From the NCBI GenBank assembly GCA_003313425.1, contig NHZP01000077.1:1-64000 (forward strand): a stretch of DNA of 64,000 nucleotides, given 5' to 3'. The translations under genes were made by a program, and so were the position numbers. Under the pieces are notes generated by a model that did not search any database, was not told where the DNA came from, and saw nothing but the letters and a program-made list of their open reading frames with translations. Positions 21,856 through 33,377 of the stretch are shown piece after piece (the first letter of the stretch is position 1; every line of letters starts with the position of its first letter). Source of the stretch: Pseudopyrenochaeta lycopersici. Lineage: Eukaryota; Ascomycota; Dothideomycetes; Pleosporales; Pseudopyrenochaetaceae.

Positions 21856-22661
21856 CAAAGTACTGATTGAGGACGGAGTGGGGGCAGGAGTGCCACCCAC
21901 GTGCCCACTACGATCAGATGATCTCGCGCTACGTCCGTGCGCTAGCGGGCTTACTAGTGCATTGCCTCTAAACTAATTCTAGTTTAACACTTCGTTGTTC
22001 CCTCCAGTCACAGGCAAAGCTTACGATGTAAAGTGTCCAGGGTAGGCAGCGCGAGGCTGCCGACCACTTGACAACTTTCTAGTGAAAGGAATCATATATA
22101 GGCTGCGCCTCACTAGAAATGTTGACTGTGGCTGGAGTGTGACCTCCCGCCCACCCACTTCTGGGTGAGCACCATGTACCCCCAAATGACGCTAAATCGC
22201 GCACAGGGCAATTGACAACTTTTTTTTTGCGCCACACTGTGTCGTACTTAGTCAAATTTTTTTGACTACAACACTTGGACACACCAAGTCCAATGTACGC
22301 ACATACAACACCAACTCCGTGACGAACAACTTACCTAGCATAAAGCCATACTCGCCAAAAAAACACACTGTGTTTAGCAATACGGACGTCCAACGCATAA
22401 CCAAAATCTAATCGTTATACATTGGGAACACTGTCTCTGTTAGTAACAGTTCCATGTCTACTCAAATGATCAGAAAAAGTAGAAGCCTCACAAAGTCACT
22501 CCGACATTCAAAAAATGTAAAATCCGCATAGGAAACTACAAAAACCCTATGGAACCTAGGACTCCGAAATTACAGTATCCGTACGTTCCCCCTACTTGAG
22601 CTCCTTAGGTATGCCACTCTACATACCATAGCGTAGTTAGCAAGCTACAGTCCCCGTTCCT

Positions 22662-23130
22662 CTACCACCAATCCATTAACACTGCGAACGTGTTCTCGTC
22701 GACTGTGCAATACAAAAGGCCCACCTCTGCAAGCTCCTGCATTGCTGTAGCTACACAGTGTACACACATACTACACAAGCCTCGCTCCACCACGTTAATA
22801 GCGCAAAGTCCTTGCTCCTCTTGCTCCTCTTCAGACCCACAATGCTTAAGGGCTTCCGAGTGTACATTCCATAGAACGGTATACACCTTACACAACGGTG
22901 AACTAAGCTACCGCTCCACAGATCAGTAAACCCAGAAGGGCACTCGCCCCTGTCATGAGCATCCGCTGTAGAATACCACTTACGTTATCTAGAATAGACT
23001 GAACGGCTGGTGGCCATGGCGATTCCACACCAACAGCTACGCCATACGCCGGCAACTCCATACAAACTCGATGCTCCGCACAGCAGACTGCCTCTTTATG
23101 CCCCGCTGCTGCCTCCACAGCCAATGTCAT
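22662..23130 (-). CDS. C15: orphan Cys-rich small protein (130 aa), spliced
   Basis: Proposed exons 22984-23130 and 22662-22907, with a 76-base intron (22908-22983) having GTAAGT, a CTGAT branch site and GGTAG, joined in phase 0. The start is the first ATG after the promoter. The product has ten or so cysteines, including CCAEHRVC and CSMCVHC, and an acidic EEEQEEQ stretch. Unspliced, exon 1 would read on into a hydrophobic tail (ALLGLLICGAVA), so alternative splicing could give a membrane-anchored form. No family recognised. Confidence 0.5.
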
Positions 23131-23354
23131 TGCGAACAATAACCCTTACCAAGCGTATACACGATAACGAGATCCCCTCCGTAGGCGGCCACCTACTAAA
23201 TAAAGTTAGCCGTCGCTGCTACCTGCAGCAAAATCGCTTTTGTTGATGACAATAAAGCGATAACTAGTGCACCGCACCCTATCCAGATTTTACGCTGTAA
23301 AAGAAACACTCTGTGTCTCGTGTAAAGAGGAGGACGGGGGAGAGGGCTCCCCTC

Positions 23355-23447
23355 TTATACATCTCTGTCTTGCGCAATGCCAAGACCACCTAGTCCCTAG
23401 CAGGCAATGAGCTGCCCACTCCATGCTGTCTACGTTCATAGACCAAT
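23355..23447 (-). promoter_or_regulatory. C15 promoter
   Basis: TATA at 23355-23362, inverted CCAAT at 23443-23447, ATCAG/CTGAT arms. Confidence 0.65.
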
Positions 23448-23974
23448 CAGAAACCTGATCGATAAAAAGAGTGGCAAAACATGAGTCACCTGACAACATA
23501 TCCATGTTCTGCTTTGCTTACAGGGGCTTATGCCTCTAGCCTCTAAAGAGCCTAACCCTTCGGTACTCCCTCCAGTCGTGGCAACGCATACGTGTAAAGT
23601 GGCAAGGGTAACCAGCGCAAGGCTGGTGACCACTTGACAACTTTCTAGTGAAAGGAATCATATATAGGCTGCGCCACACTAGAAAAGTTGAGGAGTGGCT
23701 GAAAAATTTTTCAGCACCCCGGTAAAACGTGACTCTGCGTGCCCCTCCAGCCACAAGGAAAATGGACTTACGCATTTTTCGAGAGGATTGACGTTCCATC
23801 TGAAGGGCTCGCACCCTTAACAAATTCAGCTTACGCTAAAAATAAACTCAACCTACGCATAGCTCTACTATAAAATAATAGTAACCAAAAAAAGAACAAA
23901 CATAGTTCTTACAAGACAACAGAAAATACAAGACATACCTTACTCTCTGTGCCGATAACACAACTAAAGTAGGA

Positions 23975-24858
23975 TCACAAGCTCTGCCACCCAGAAGCAC
24001 AACTCAGCCATGGGAACCCACTGAACAACAACAACTGTGTAGAGTCTGTAACACCAGCAAACCAATGCTGCCGGCCCCGTGGAAACACGCCCTGAAACTG
24101 TGGTATACGTAAAAACCGACGCCGACCCTCCGTTACTGCATCACATGCAGTACACAGTCCTACTAGATAACACTTACATCGATTACCATCTGTAGAATAT
24201 GCACCGTTATTCAAACGATCAACATAGGTCGTAACTTCCGTTAACGCCCACCGCTGCCGACAGCCATACGTTCCTTCGCCCTGCGCCCGCAACTCTATGA
24301 AACGGGGCAACACAGTTGACACCACCATGTCCAACGCATCTCGCGTAAGGAGAGCACACACTGCCTCTGCAAACCAGACAGACTCGTTCCACCACCATCC
24401 ACTGGCCTCCACCACGAGGTAGGAACGACGCAAATCCTCTCCAGTTGCTTTACACGCAAAACAAGAAGATCCATCCACCCGACTACATTGTGCGGGAAGG
24501 GCGCCACTCTCTCGCGTTAAACGCCAGGACACGCTCTCCGCGGTGATCAACCAACTTACTGAAACACTGTGTTCCACCAGTACTGAAGCTACTCATTAGC
24601 TTCAGAAAAACAGTCCACCAAAAAAAAAGGACTGTGCTAACCATCAAGGTGATTCCTCACCACCTGCAACTCCTCCGTCGTTCCTTCTGACTGTACCAAA
24701 CATTGCCCTTCCGGCACCTCCGCAATCCGCGCAGAAAGCAAGGGTGCACAAGTCAACCCGTTCGGGACCACCACTGCTGTTAGCTCCGCAAACCATGACT
24801 GAAACTCAGTGTTGCCATACAACATAGGAGAGGGCATCTCTGACACGGCCTCCGCCAT
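23975..24858 (-). CDS. C16: divergent TKESG/CxC family protein (274 aa)
   Basis: Exons 24642-24858 and 23975-24582; intron 24583-24641 (59 bases) uses the less usual donor GTTAGC. It contains two perfect stems (CAGTCC/GGACTG and TGAAGCTA/TAGCTTCA), with the branch site between the arms of the second. Exon 1 is longer than usual and unrelated in sequence. Landmarks survive: LTRESGALPAQC for TKESG, LLTRDALDMVVSTVLPRF, CKCYLVGLCTAC and WFAGVTDS. Confidence 0.75.
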
Positions 24859-24941
24859 GCCTATTACAACTTCGCTGTCCCTCTACGTAGAACAGCAATG
24901 TACCCAAACACACTCCGTGAGCGGGGGGACGGCCTCCCCTC

Positions 24942-25037
24942 TTATATGTCTTTCCCGACCTCGCGCGATGCCAAGAGAACCTAGTCCCTAGTTGGCAGGG
25001 GCCTGCTCATTCCATGTAGTTATATCCATAAGCCAAT
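24942..25037 (-). promoter_or_regulatory. C16 promoter
   Basis: TATA at 24942-24947, inverted CCAAT at 25033-25037, AATCAA/TTGATT arms. Confidence 0.7.
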
Positions 25038-25591
25038 CAAATGATTGATTGAGAGAAAAGTGGGCAAGCAGTGATCATCTGACCCGCGACGTCCGTGCTT
25101 CGGCTTGCTTACAGGGGGCAATGGCCCTAGGCTTTAAAAAGCCTACCGCTTCGCTACTCGTTCCACTCGCCGGCCCTGCTTAATTGTAAAGTGGCAAGGG
25201 TAAGGAGCGCAAGGCTCCTGACCACTTGACAACTTTCTAGTGAAAGGAATCATATATAGGCGGTTCGCCACACTAGAAAGTTGAGTCGGGGCCCGTGCAC
25301 CCCCGAGCCACAGCCCCCAGCGTGACTCTGCATGGCCTCCAGCCACAGGGAAATCGGACTTAGCCAATTTTTTTTTGAAGAGTGATGTTCCATCCCTAGG
25401 GTGCCCACACCCTTCCTGACTGACCTCCGCAACATAACATGTACTATCCATTAGAGTAACACTTTTATTGTTTACACAATTACTGATAAATATAACTGAT
25501 ATACAGTAAAACAACTACACAAAACCAGAAATAGATTTTAAAAAACTTAATTATGGCCTTCAACGTAGGAAAATTCTTCCTAAGTTCCACA

Positions 25592-26327
25592 TCATCTACT
25601 AAACTTCAAGCCACTGCTCTCTGTCTTCGCAGGTAAAACGCGCACCCACTTATGCACATTCCCTGAAGCTGCTCCACAACTACCGTCTTCTCCACCAGTA
25701 ACACGGGGACGAAGACACAATACACAACCTGTACATGCCCTCAAGAAAACACGGTTTTTTAACTCCATGCGAAACCTGGCACTAGAGAGCCAGGTACTAC
25801 ACTCCGTCTCCCCGCAATTACCTACGGCGACTGGTATACACATAGCATGCCTAACAAGTAAAGGCAATACACATCTACCCAGATCACGTAGCGCTGCTAC
25901 AGACAGCTCTGATGCAAACACATCAAATGTGGGATTCGAAAAACAGCAGGCATGGTACTGTACACGCACTACCAATGCAGGGCTTACAAACCCGCCGTAC
26001 GCTCCACGCGACACCGGTCGGACTCTATACAGGACCTTCCCAGTATTCTGCACCTCACACAGAACACATAGACGAAAATCCCTTAACACTGCTCCACAGT
26101 TAGTAAACACCTTACATACAACACCACATACGTGTACCTTTTACGTGCCTTTCCAGCGCCACCAGAACGGTCTCCCTTGGGGAACTGCCACAGCTTCTCT
26201 GCATGCAATCCTTGATAACAAAATTCCCTACTTCCTGGCTCCGCTGCAGAATCTCAGAGAGGCTTGGCCTGCTCTTACAACCGCAGCCCCCTAAAGCGCC
26301 TCCAGCGACAACACAACCACATTCCAT
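25592..26327 (-). CDS. C17: distant family member (228 aa)
   Basis: Exons 26138-26327 and 25592-26088; intron 26089-26137 (49 bases) has GTACAC, a perfect TACTAAC branch site and GCAG. Relation to the family rests on the splice phase, the SELSVAALRDLGRCVLPLL segment and a C-x2-C-x2-C cluster (CTGCVLC) near the usual cysteine position. TKESG and the SDAVG tail are absent. Exon 1 is Gly/Cys-rich (MECGCVVAGG). Confidence 0.65.
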
Positions 26328-26497
26328 GACAAGCAATACTGGTTATACCTGCTCCACAGCTGTATACCACACTGTCCGGCTTATAACAATAGAATTTGTC
26401 CTACAAATAGAGGTGAGTCTCACCACAAAAGAAAAGAGCACAAAGTCCCTTAGAAGCGTGCAACACATCCGTGCTAACAGCAGAGACGCTGTTGTAG

Positions 26498-26589
26498 TTA
26501 TATAGATATCCACCTCCTCTCGCCAGGAGCACCTAGTCCCCAGTTGGCAACATGGTGCCCATTCCATGAATCTATGTTCATAGCCCAAT
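26498..26589 (-). promoter_or_regulatory. C17 promoter
   Basis: TATA at 26498-26505, inverted CCAAT at 26585-26589; AATCAG/CTGATT arms; leader arms ACAGC/GCTGT. Confidence 0.7.
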
Positions 26590-27203
26590 CAGTACTCTGA
26601 TTGAGAGGGTGGTGGGGGCAGGAATGCCACCCACGTGCCCACTACGATCAGATGATCTCGCGCTACGTCCGTGCGCTAGCGGGCTTACTAGTGCTTATGC
26701 CCCCAAACTACAAGTAGTTTGACGCGTCCGCTTCTCGTTCCACTCGTTGGCAAAGCTTACAGTAAAGTGTCAGGGGTCAAGGAGCGCAAGGCTCCTGACC
26801 ACTTGACAACTTTCTAGTGAAAGGAATCATATATAGGCTTTTCGCCACACTAGAAAGTTGAGTCGGGGCCTGTGCGCTCCCCGCGCCACAGCAAACGTGA
26901 CCCAGCATGGCCCTCCAGCCACAGCAAAATCGGACTTAGCCAAAAAAACTTGGGATTTTTTTTTGACTTACCGTTTTTTTTTGGGTTGTCCTACAACAAC
27001 ACTCCGTTACAACACCCCGTAATGTAAATTCAATACCTGCCGGCCATAACAGGTCCACACCTGCATTACCACTATGCTCGCTAATTGCTCTCCACACATA
27101 TACCTATCGTTTCCTCTGCATCCTTTACAATAAAATCGTTAATAAAACTCTACTATGTCTACCTCAATGCAGCTCCTCCAGGCCAGACAAAATACATCGT
27201 GCT

Positions 27204-27975
27204 CTACAGAACACGGCTATGGGAACAACTCAACCAGTTTTTTCCCGACGGGTACACAGTCCCTGCTGCATCGCTGATTCCATCAAACCACCTCCCCAAG
27301 CCAAACGGATAAACAGAGGTAAATCTGTGGAGCACGATAAACCTAGCACGCTCTATCCTCACCGGCGCGCACTTCATACAAATATCAGAACGCGTGCATC
27401 CGCACCCTACCGTCGTAGAGTAACACCCGACGTTTAACGAGTGGAACAAATCGTCCACAATATAGGTATCCACCGAATTCTCTTCAAGCGAGTAGACACG
27501 AGGTAAAACATCCTGCAGGAACACCTCCAGTGTCTCTAAAGAGAGTTGCGCAAACGCAACATTGCTCTGCAATTCATCTCCTACCAAGATGTCCACCTTG
27601 AACACAAGGAGCGCCCGTCTCCTGTCGCCGCCCGCGCCAATCACTTCGTAATCATTAAGACACGGACTGTGCTGTTCCTCTACACATTCGCGAGAGAGCT
27701 TCCCACTCTCCTTCGTTGACCACCAACACCGTGCCCCCCACGGGTTTACATGACATGTAAGAGAAACACCTTGTTCCACAAACTCTGTCCCAGTGTCAGT
27801 TAAAGGATACTAACTTCCCGAGGAGAAAGAAGTACCTACCGGGAATGTGACTCCGCACCCATTCCATCTGCTCTTCACTCCCTGCAAACGCTTCGCTCGA
27901 CGTACCCGCCGGCATCTTGTTACTACACAATATACTACGTTCTCTGAAAACGCCAACTCCGTGCAACGACTCCAT
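27204..27975 (-). CDS. C18: TKESG/CxC family protein (238 aa)
   Basis: Exons 27840-27975 and 27204-27784; intron 27785-27839 (55 bases), where the stem is AGTTA/TAACT in place of GTTGGG/CCCAAC. Two in-frame ATGs (27981 and 27975); the second aligns with the family. Landmarks: FAGSEEQMEWVRSHIP, WWSTKESGKLSRECVEEQH, AFAQLSLETLEVFLQDVLP, CGCTRSDICMKC, WFDGISDAAG. Confidence 0.82.
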
Positions 27976-28089
27976 CGCCATAGCTACCGCTACTACTTAC
28001 GTACAATACGTTCACTATGTAGTGACTACAACTGAACCGAACAAAGCACACCTCCGTTGATATTAGAGATAGGAGGGCGCTCCCCTCTC

Positions 28090-28194
28090 TTATATATCTC
28101 AATCTGTCTCCCAGACCCTTGGCCCCGCCAAGATGTGTTAGTCCCTAGTTAGCAGGGTCCTGCACACTCCCTGCCTCCATATCCATAGACCAAT
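28090..28194 (-). promoter_or_regulatory. C18 promoter
   Basis: TATA at 28090-28097, inverted CCAAT at 28190-28194, the widest spacing in the set; TCAGAT/ATCTGA arms. Confidence 0.65.
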
Positions 28195-28700
28195 CAGATA
28201 AAAAATCTGAAGAATGTGGCAACCCACAGATCAGATGATCTCGCGCTACGTCCGTGCGCTGTGTTGCTTACTAAGTGCAGAGGCCCTAGTCTTATTCAAG
28301 ACTACCGCTTCGCTACTCGTTCCACTCGCCGGCCCTGCTTAATTGTAAAGTGGCAAGGGTAAGGAGCGCAAGGCTCCTGACCACTTGACAACTTTCTAGT
28401 GAAAGGAATCATATATAGCACAAGAAAGTTGAGTTGTGGCCTGTGCGCGCACAATCTGCGCCACAGCAACCCATGTGCGCTCTCCCGAGCCACAGCCAAC
28501 GTGACTGTCAGCCACAGGGAAAATGGACTTACGCATTTTTTTTTGAAGATTTGATGTTCCATCCCAAGGGCGCCCACACCCTTCATGACGAAGCACCACG
28601 CAATAAACAACTACAATGGAATAACGTTCGTTACCAAATGAACAGTTCCACCAAACCTGTACGCAATGTAAACGTAATACAAAAAATGGTTACATTGTAC

Positions 28701-29549
28701 CTAATTGAACTCCCCCATATCATAATCAAAATCATCTGAATCAAATATATCAGCGTCCCCACCAAGCCGTTCCACCTCTTTTTCCTGCTTAACAGGAGAC
28801 CTCGTAACAGGCACAGCCACCCGAGAAGCCAATGCACTGGTAGATCCACCAGCGGGACATCGATCACTGCCTGCGTCATCCAAACGCACAACTTCATCCA
28901 TAGAAAATCTCTTCCTAGCACACTCGCCGCTCCGCATAACACGCTGTGCCCAGGCGAGATAGGCATGATCCTTAAAACAGTTCCCTGTAGCCTCGCCAAA
29001 AAAAATCAACGCTCGCTTTATGCCATCCGTCACAGACTCCTTCGCTGCGTTCTCAATGGCTACGAGTTTACTAGCAGCTGTGGCCTTCCCATAGCCCCAA
29101 TCCTCATGGCGCGCCCCTCCTAAGTGCTCCGCCAGTGTGACTGCTATCTTCGATCGCCAATAGACCGTCGTAGTCGTAGTCGTAGTAGACTGCCTAGTCT
29201 TAGACACCGGCCCCGGTTCCTCTCCAAGCCGTTCATCTTCGAGAATTTCGTTTGCCCATCCGTCAAAACCAAACACCCTGTTAGCAAGGCGGATAGCATC
29301 CGTTGCTGAAAGATACGACACCGAGCCTCCCCCACCAGGTCGGCTAGACATCAGCGATGGCTCCGGAACACGTGATAACAAATCCTCTACGACTTCCTTG
29401 CTCCGCAATAGAGAGACAACACCTCCAGTGGGATCGTCCCGACAAAGCTTCGCCCTCTTCCCATTGCTGGTTATCCCTACAGCAGTACCAGACCCGCCAT
29501 CCTGGCCCGCGACGCCTGCCGCTCTACTATCGCTGATGCGGTGATCCAT
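28701..29549 (-). CDS. C19: Rad52-type single-strand annealing protein (282 aa)
   Basis: Single exon. Residues about 45-200 match the Rad52/Rad22 annealing fold by eye: YLSATDAIRLANRVFGFDGW, then KIAVTLAEHLGGARHEDWGYG, then ENAAKESVTDGIKRALIFFG and GNCFKDHAYL, in the order seen in Rad52 proteins. Known Rad52 proteins form rings, anneal complementary single strands and act in strand-exchange repair. Unusual points are a Gly/Ser-rich N-terminus, a poly-Thr insert (122-128) coded by a GTAGTC repeat, and a short C-terminus ending in an acidic tail (SDDFDYDMGEF) where host Rad52 has a long Rad51-binding region. It sits in a standard cassette and is repeated in C37, so it belongs to the array. It could drive joining of cassettes; that role is inference. 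Confidence 0.88.
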   Translation of the reverse strand: MDHRISDSRAAGVAGQDGGSGTAVGITSNGKRAKLCRDDPTGGVVSLLRSKEVVEDLLSRVPEPSLMSSRPGGGGSVSYLSATDAIRLANRVFGFDGWANEILEDERLGEEPGPVSKTRQSTTTTTTTVYWRSKIAVTLAEHLGGARHEDWGYGKATAASKLVAIENAAKESVTDGIKRALIFFGEATGNCFKDHAYLAWAQRVMRSGECARKRFSMDEVVRLDDAGSDRCPAGGSTSALASRVAVPVTRSPVKQEKEVERLGGDADIFDSDDFDYDMGEFN

Positions 29550-29677
29550 TCTTAAACAAGAATCAAATGGGACAATCTCCGTACGCACTTAATCAGTGCA
29601 AGCGATACAATCGCAGCGTAGAAGAAAAGAAACTACACAAAGTAGAACACTTCGTGAAAACAGCTCCACTGTTAGTC

Positions 29678-29771
29678 TTATATAGGTATCTACCTCAAGC
29701 TACGCCAAGAAAACCTAGTCCCTAGGGAGCACGAGTGTGCCCCGTCCCTGCGTCTACGTTCATAGACCAAT
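29678..29771 (-). promoter_or_regulatory. C19 promoter (Rad52 gene)
   Basis: TATA at 29678-29684, inverted CCAAT at 29767-29771; same design as the family genes; leader arms ACAG/CTGT. Confidence 0.7.
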
Positions 29772-29983
29772 CAGAAACCCGATTGATAAAAAGAGTGGCA
29801 AAGAAGAGTCATCTGACCCGCGACGTCCGTGCTCTGCTTTGCTTACAGGGGCTTATGCCTCTAGTCTTATTCAAGACTAACCCTTCGGTACTCGTTCCAC
29901 TCGTTGGCAACGCATACGTGTAAAGTGTCAGGGGTAACCAGCGCAAGGCTGGTGACCACTTGACAACTTTCTAGTGAAAGGAA

Positions 29984-30453
29984 TCATAACTTTATTTTAA
30001 AGAAACAGAAAATAAAAGACATAAACCGTAAAATAGGTACTTACCAATACAAACTATACTACGTCCCTCTGTAACTCCAACGTAAATACTCAGTATTTTT
30101 TTTTGTGAATTTACTGAGTACTAACAGAAACAAACAACCGGCATTCACCGTTCCCAGCAAGAGACTAGCTCTGCAGCTATATTGTACCATACACCAAACG
30201 CTCCCACAGCGCAAATCCTTGACGCAATATGTATAACACCTACACGGTGAACGAAGCCTTAACAGAGGACGCATCCTGCCTGCCGTGTCCCACTATTGAG
30301 ACCCTATGCATACAACCCAGAATCGCTGCTCCACAGCTAAGAGAGTCAAAACAACTTATAGAAGCGCACCGTGCTACCAAAAAACGGAGCATGGTAGGGC
30401 ATGTTTTTGTTTTGCCCCTAGCAGAAACGACATTGCCGTGAAATGTAGATGCT
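29984..30453. other. C20 left part, conserved block deleted
   Basis: The junction TCATA is followed at once by unrelated AT-rich sequence. The second hairpin arm, the GGC/GCC loop and the rest of the 3-prime block are absent, which accounts for the cassette being about 256 bases short. Minus-strand frames at 30059-30274 and 30240-30545 exist but have no start context or motif, and I do not call genes here. Confidence 0.7.
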
Positions 30454-30937
30454 CTACACCAGAGCACGCGCGTAATACCTTCCCGTGCATCGCCATAAAA
30501 CCAACGAGAGCGCCACCAGCGCTGCCACAAAAGCAACAACCGCAAGAACGGTTGCTAACAACACATCGCTCGCTCCACGGCTACCAGTTGAGCCGCCTCC
30601 TCCGTTCATACCACTAGGTAGAGGCAACGTAGTCACGTGCGGCCACGACGTGCTTGCCACCCAAGTAGCCACTGTCTTGCTACTCGTATCATCCCTCCGG
30701 AAGAACACGCTTTCATGTGAGCGGGTTGGCGAACCCCCCTCGTCCACACTACGTAAAAGTGTGGTACCCATGGCTATGAGCATACCATCCGTACGCATTG
30801 CGCGCGACAACAGCGTCCCGCGCTCGAGACAATTGGCCAATTCTGTAACACACCTCCGTGTGACGCACCGCAGCTGTGCAAAAAAAGGCCCCGCATAGCA
30901 CAGCCAAAGAAGAGAACAGAATCACGGCAGACGCCAT
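30454..30937 (-). pseudogene. C20: secreted/membrane protein in two overlapping frames
   Basis: The ATG at 30937 opens MASAVILFSSLAVLCGAFFCTA, a good signal peptide, but that frame stops near 30749. A second frame (open to 30454) overlaps it and ends with a hydrophobic segment of about 20 residues (TVLAVVAFVAALVALSLVLW) and a short basic tail. The frames would join by losing one T in a run of seven T (about 30878-30884). The array may hold a frameshifted type I membrane protein, a programmed +1 shift, or a sequencing error. No intron with good sites links them. This is also the only short cassette, which fits a decaying copy. Confidence 0.5.
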
Positions 30938-30997
30938 TCTCTTTATAATTCTGCTACAAGCACAGTCCGTGCAGAAGCTAAGCGCTAAAGAACACCC

Positions 30998-31096
30998 TAT
31001 ATAGCGCCCTACCGACTGGTCCTCTCTGCCGAGATATACTATTCCATACTTGGCAGGGTTCTGCCCACTCCATGCTGTCTATGTTCATAGACCAAT
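30998..31096 (-). promoter_or_regulatory. C20 promoter
   Basis: TATA at 30998-31003, inverted CCAAT at 31092-31096; GATC/GATC arms follow the CCAAT box. The promoter is intact although the other end of the cassette is damaged. Confidence 0.6.
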
Positions 31097-31776
31097 TAGA
31101 TCACAGATCAAAGCGTGCCACACCATGTCAGACGACCACACGTCCGTGCTTTGCTGTGGTTACTAAGTGCAGCGCCCCTAGTCTTATTCAAGACTACCGC
31201 TTCGCTACTCCTTCCAGTCGTTGGCCCTGCTTACATGTAAAGTGTCAGGGGTCAAGGAGCACGGGGCTCCTCGACCACTTGACAACTTTCTAGTGAAAGG
31301 AATCATATATAGGCTTTTCGCCACACTAGAAAGTTGAGGGAGGGTCTGTGCGCGAAATCCGCGCCACACCCCCAGCGCGTGCTCTCTCGAGCAACCGTGA
31401 CTCAGCATCGCCTCCAGCCACACACAATCGGACATAGCCAAAAAAATTTGCGATTTTTTTCTTGGACTTACCGTTTTTTGTTTTTGGTTGTTCCACATCT
31501 CAATCTACTGACTCTGTTTACACACCCCGCTCCCTGAGCTCCTACAGCCGCAACATACTGCAACACAAATATCATGTGTGCTACAACAACTATTCCTAGT
31601 TCCCTCTCTACAGACACGAGAGAAAATCATCATCTTTACTGCTAATTCTTAGCAACAACCTATACTCGCTTCACGTATACAGAGTACAAAACCTGTCACT
31701 CACAGCCCAACGTACAGTATACAACATACACACTTCGTGCAAAATAATTGTCCTACATACGAACAATCCCTTCCAT

Positions 31777-32462
31777 CTAAGTCTCCAGCGCCGCCTGATC
31801 AGACAAACAACGAGTAGGTCTCAAGACACATTCGCATGTTATATCCATGACACCAAACCCCTCTAATAGTACCACTAATACGCTAAACCTGGAACCTTCG
31901 ACGACTTTATAGACGTTCGGTAGCACACTCTGTACCAGAAAATCAAACGCTGCGTCCGTCAACGGCACACACATACTAATCTCCCTCATCCCTAACCCAG
32001 TCCGTCCACGCCCGTGGCCTGCATACGTGATGACAAGGTGCGACCCCTTCGCACAGGGTCGGCCCTTACTAACAACCTCAAAGTGCCTATAACGTTGCAA
32101 AAACTCTGGCGAAATCTCTTTCTCGTCTTCGTCGGATACACCGCGGCCAGGAACCTGTTGATCCTTTACAAGGTTCCACTTGACAGTACCAGAAGGCTCC
32201 GCCTCGCACCAGACTGATGTGCCTTGCTTCACAAACTCTGTCCCAGAGAACAAGACCAAATTAGTTGGGGATCTCCCAACTTATATAGAGAGATAAGAGA
32301 GCACTCACCGTGCAACTGCGCCTTCAACGTATACACCTCCTCGCTATCCAGCTTCAACGCAGTCCCTGGGTCTATCTTCATAGACCAATCAGATAAGAAA
32401 TCTGAATCCGACTTAGGCGTGCTACCCTTTGTCCAGGACCATGATCCGGCTTGCATCTCCAT
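31777..32462 (-). CDS. C21: copy of the C12 gene (204 aa)
   Basis: Exons 32309-32462 and 31777-32237; intron 32238-32308. The cassette (31303-32891) equals C12 in length and in every open frame, but its neighbours differ on both sides (C20 and C22 rather than C11 and C13). Sequence identity starts and stops at the junction hairpin. Confidence 0.75.
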
Positions 32463-32586
32463 CGCAATCAACTACCCGTTGAAATTAAGGAAAGGATATG
32501 AAAAATACTACAGAGAAACTGTAGATTTAGATACGCTCACTACCCGTGAGAAGAGATGGAGGGCACTCGCCTCTCTTATACATCTC

Positions 32587-32678
32587 TGTCTTCTCAGACC
32601 CTTGCCAATGCCAAGCTAAACTATTCCATACTTGGCAGGGTTCTGCCCACTCCATGCTGTCTATGTTCATAGACCAAT
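32587..32678 (-). promoter_or_regulatory. C21 promoter (copy of C12)
   Basis: TATA at 32587-32594, inverted CCAAT at 32674-32678. Confidence 0.65.
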
Positions 32679-33377
32679 CAGACTAAAGATCTGAAAAAGA
32701 GAGTGGCAACCCAGCGTCATCTGACTCACACGGTCCGTGCTGCGTGTTGCTTACAGGGGGCAGCGCCTCTAGCCTACAAGTAGTCTAACACTTCGTTACT
32801 CGCTCCACTCGCAGGCTCTGCTTAATTGTAAAGTGGCAAGGGTAACCAGCGCAAGGCTGGTGACCACTTGACAACTTTCTAGTGAAAGGAATCATATATA
32901 GGCTGCGCCACACTAGAAAAGTTGAGGACGGGTCTGTGCGCGTCAAATCCGCGCCACAGCTAACGTGACTCAGCGTGTCTTCCAGCCACACATAATTGGA
33001 CTTAGCCAATTTTTGAGACACAAAACTATTGTTCCTCCAAACGTAGTGTACCCACTAACAATATAGCCTACGCTACCATAAGATAATAGCTTCCGCCATT
33101 ACCAATACATCAATTCCTAAAACGATACAAAAATATAGTACCTTAATACAAATATGACTGCATGACCAGTAGCATACAAAAAATTGCATACCGGGCTTGA
33201 AAAAGCATACAACGCATACTACCGTAACACATTACGCATAACATGACAAAGCAATAAACCTCTGCGAGCACGCCATAACAAAGGATAAAGCAGAGCTTGA
33301 ACAACATCAAAGTACTGATATGGTCAGTACTACCCTATAGAATATTGTTAGCAACCGCCAAAATACAACTCCGTTTG

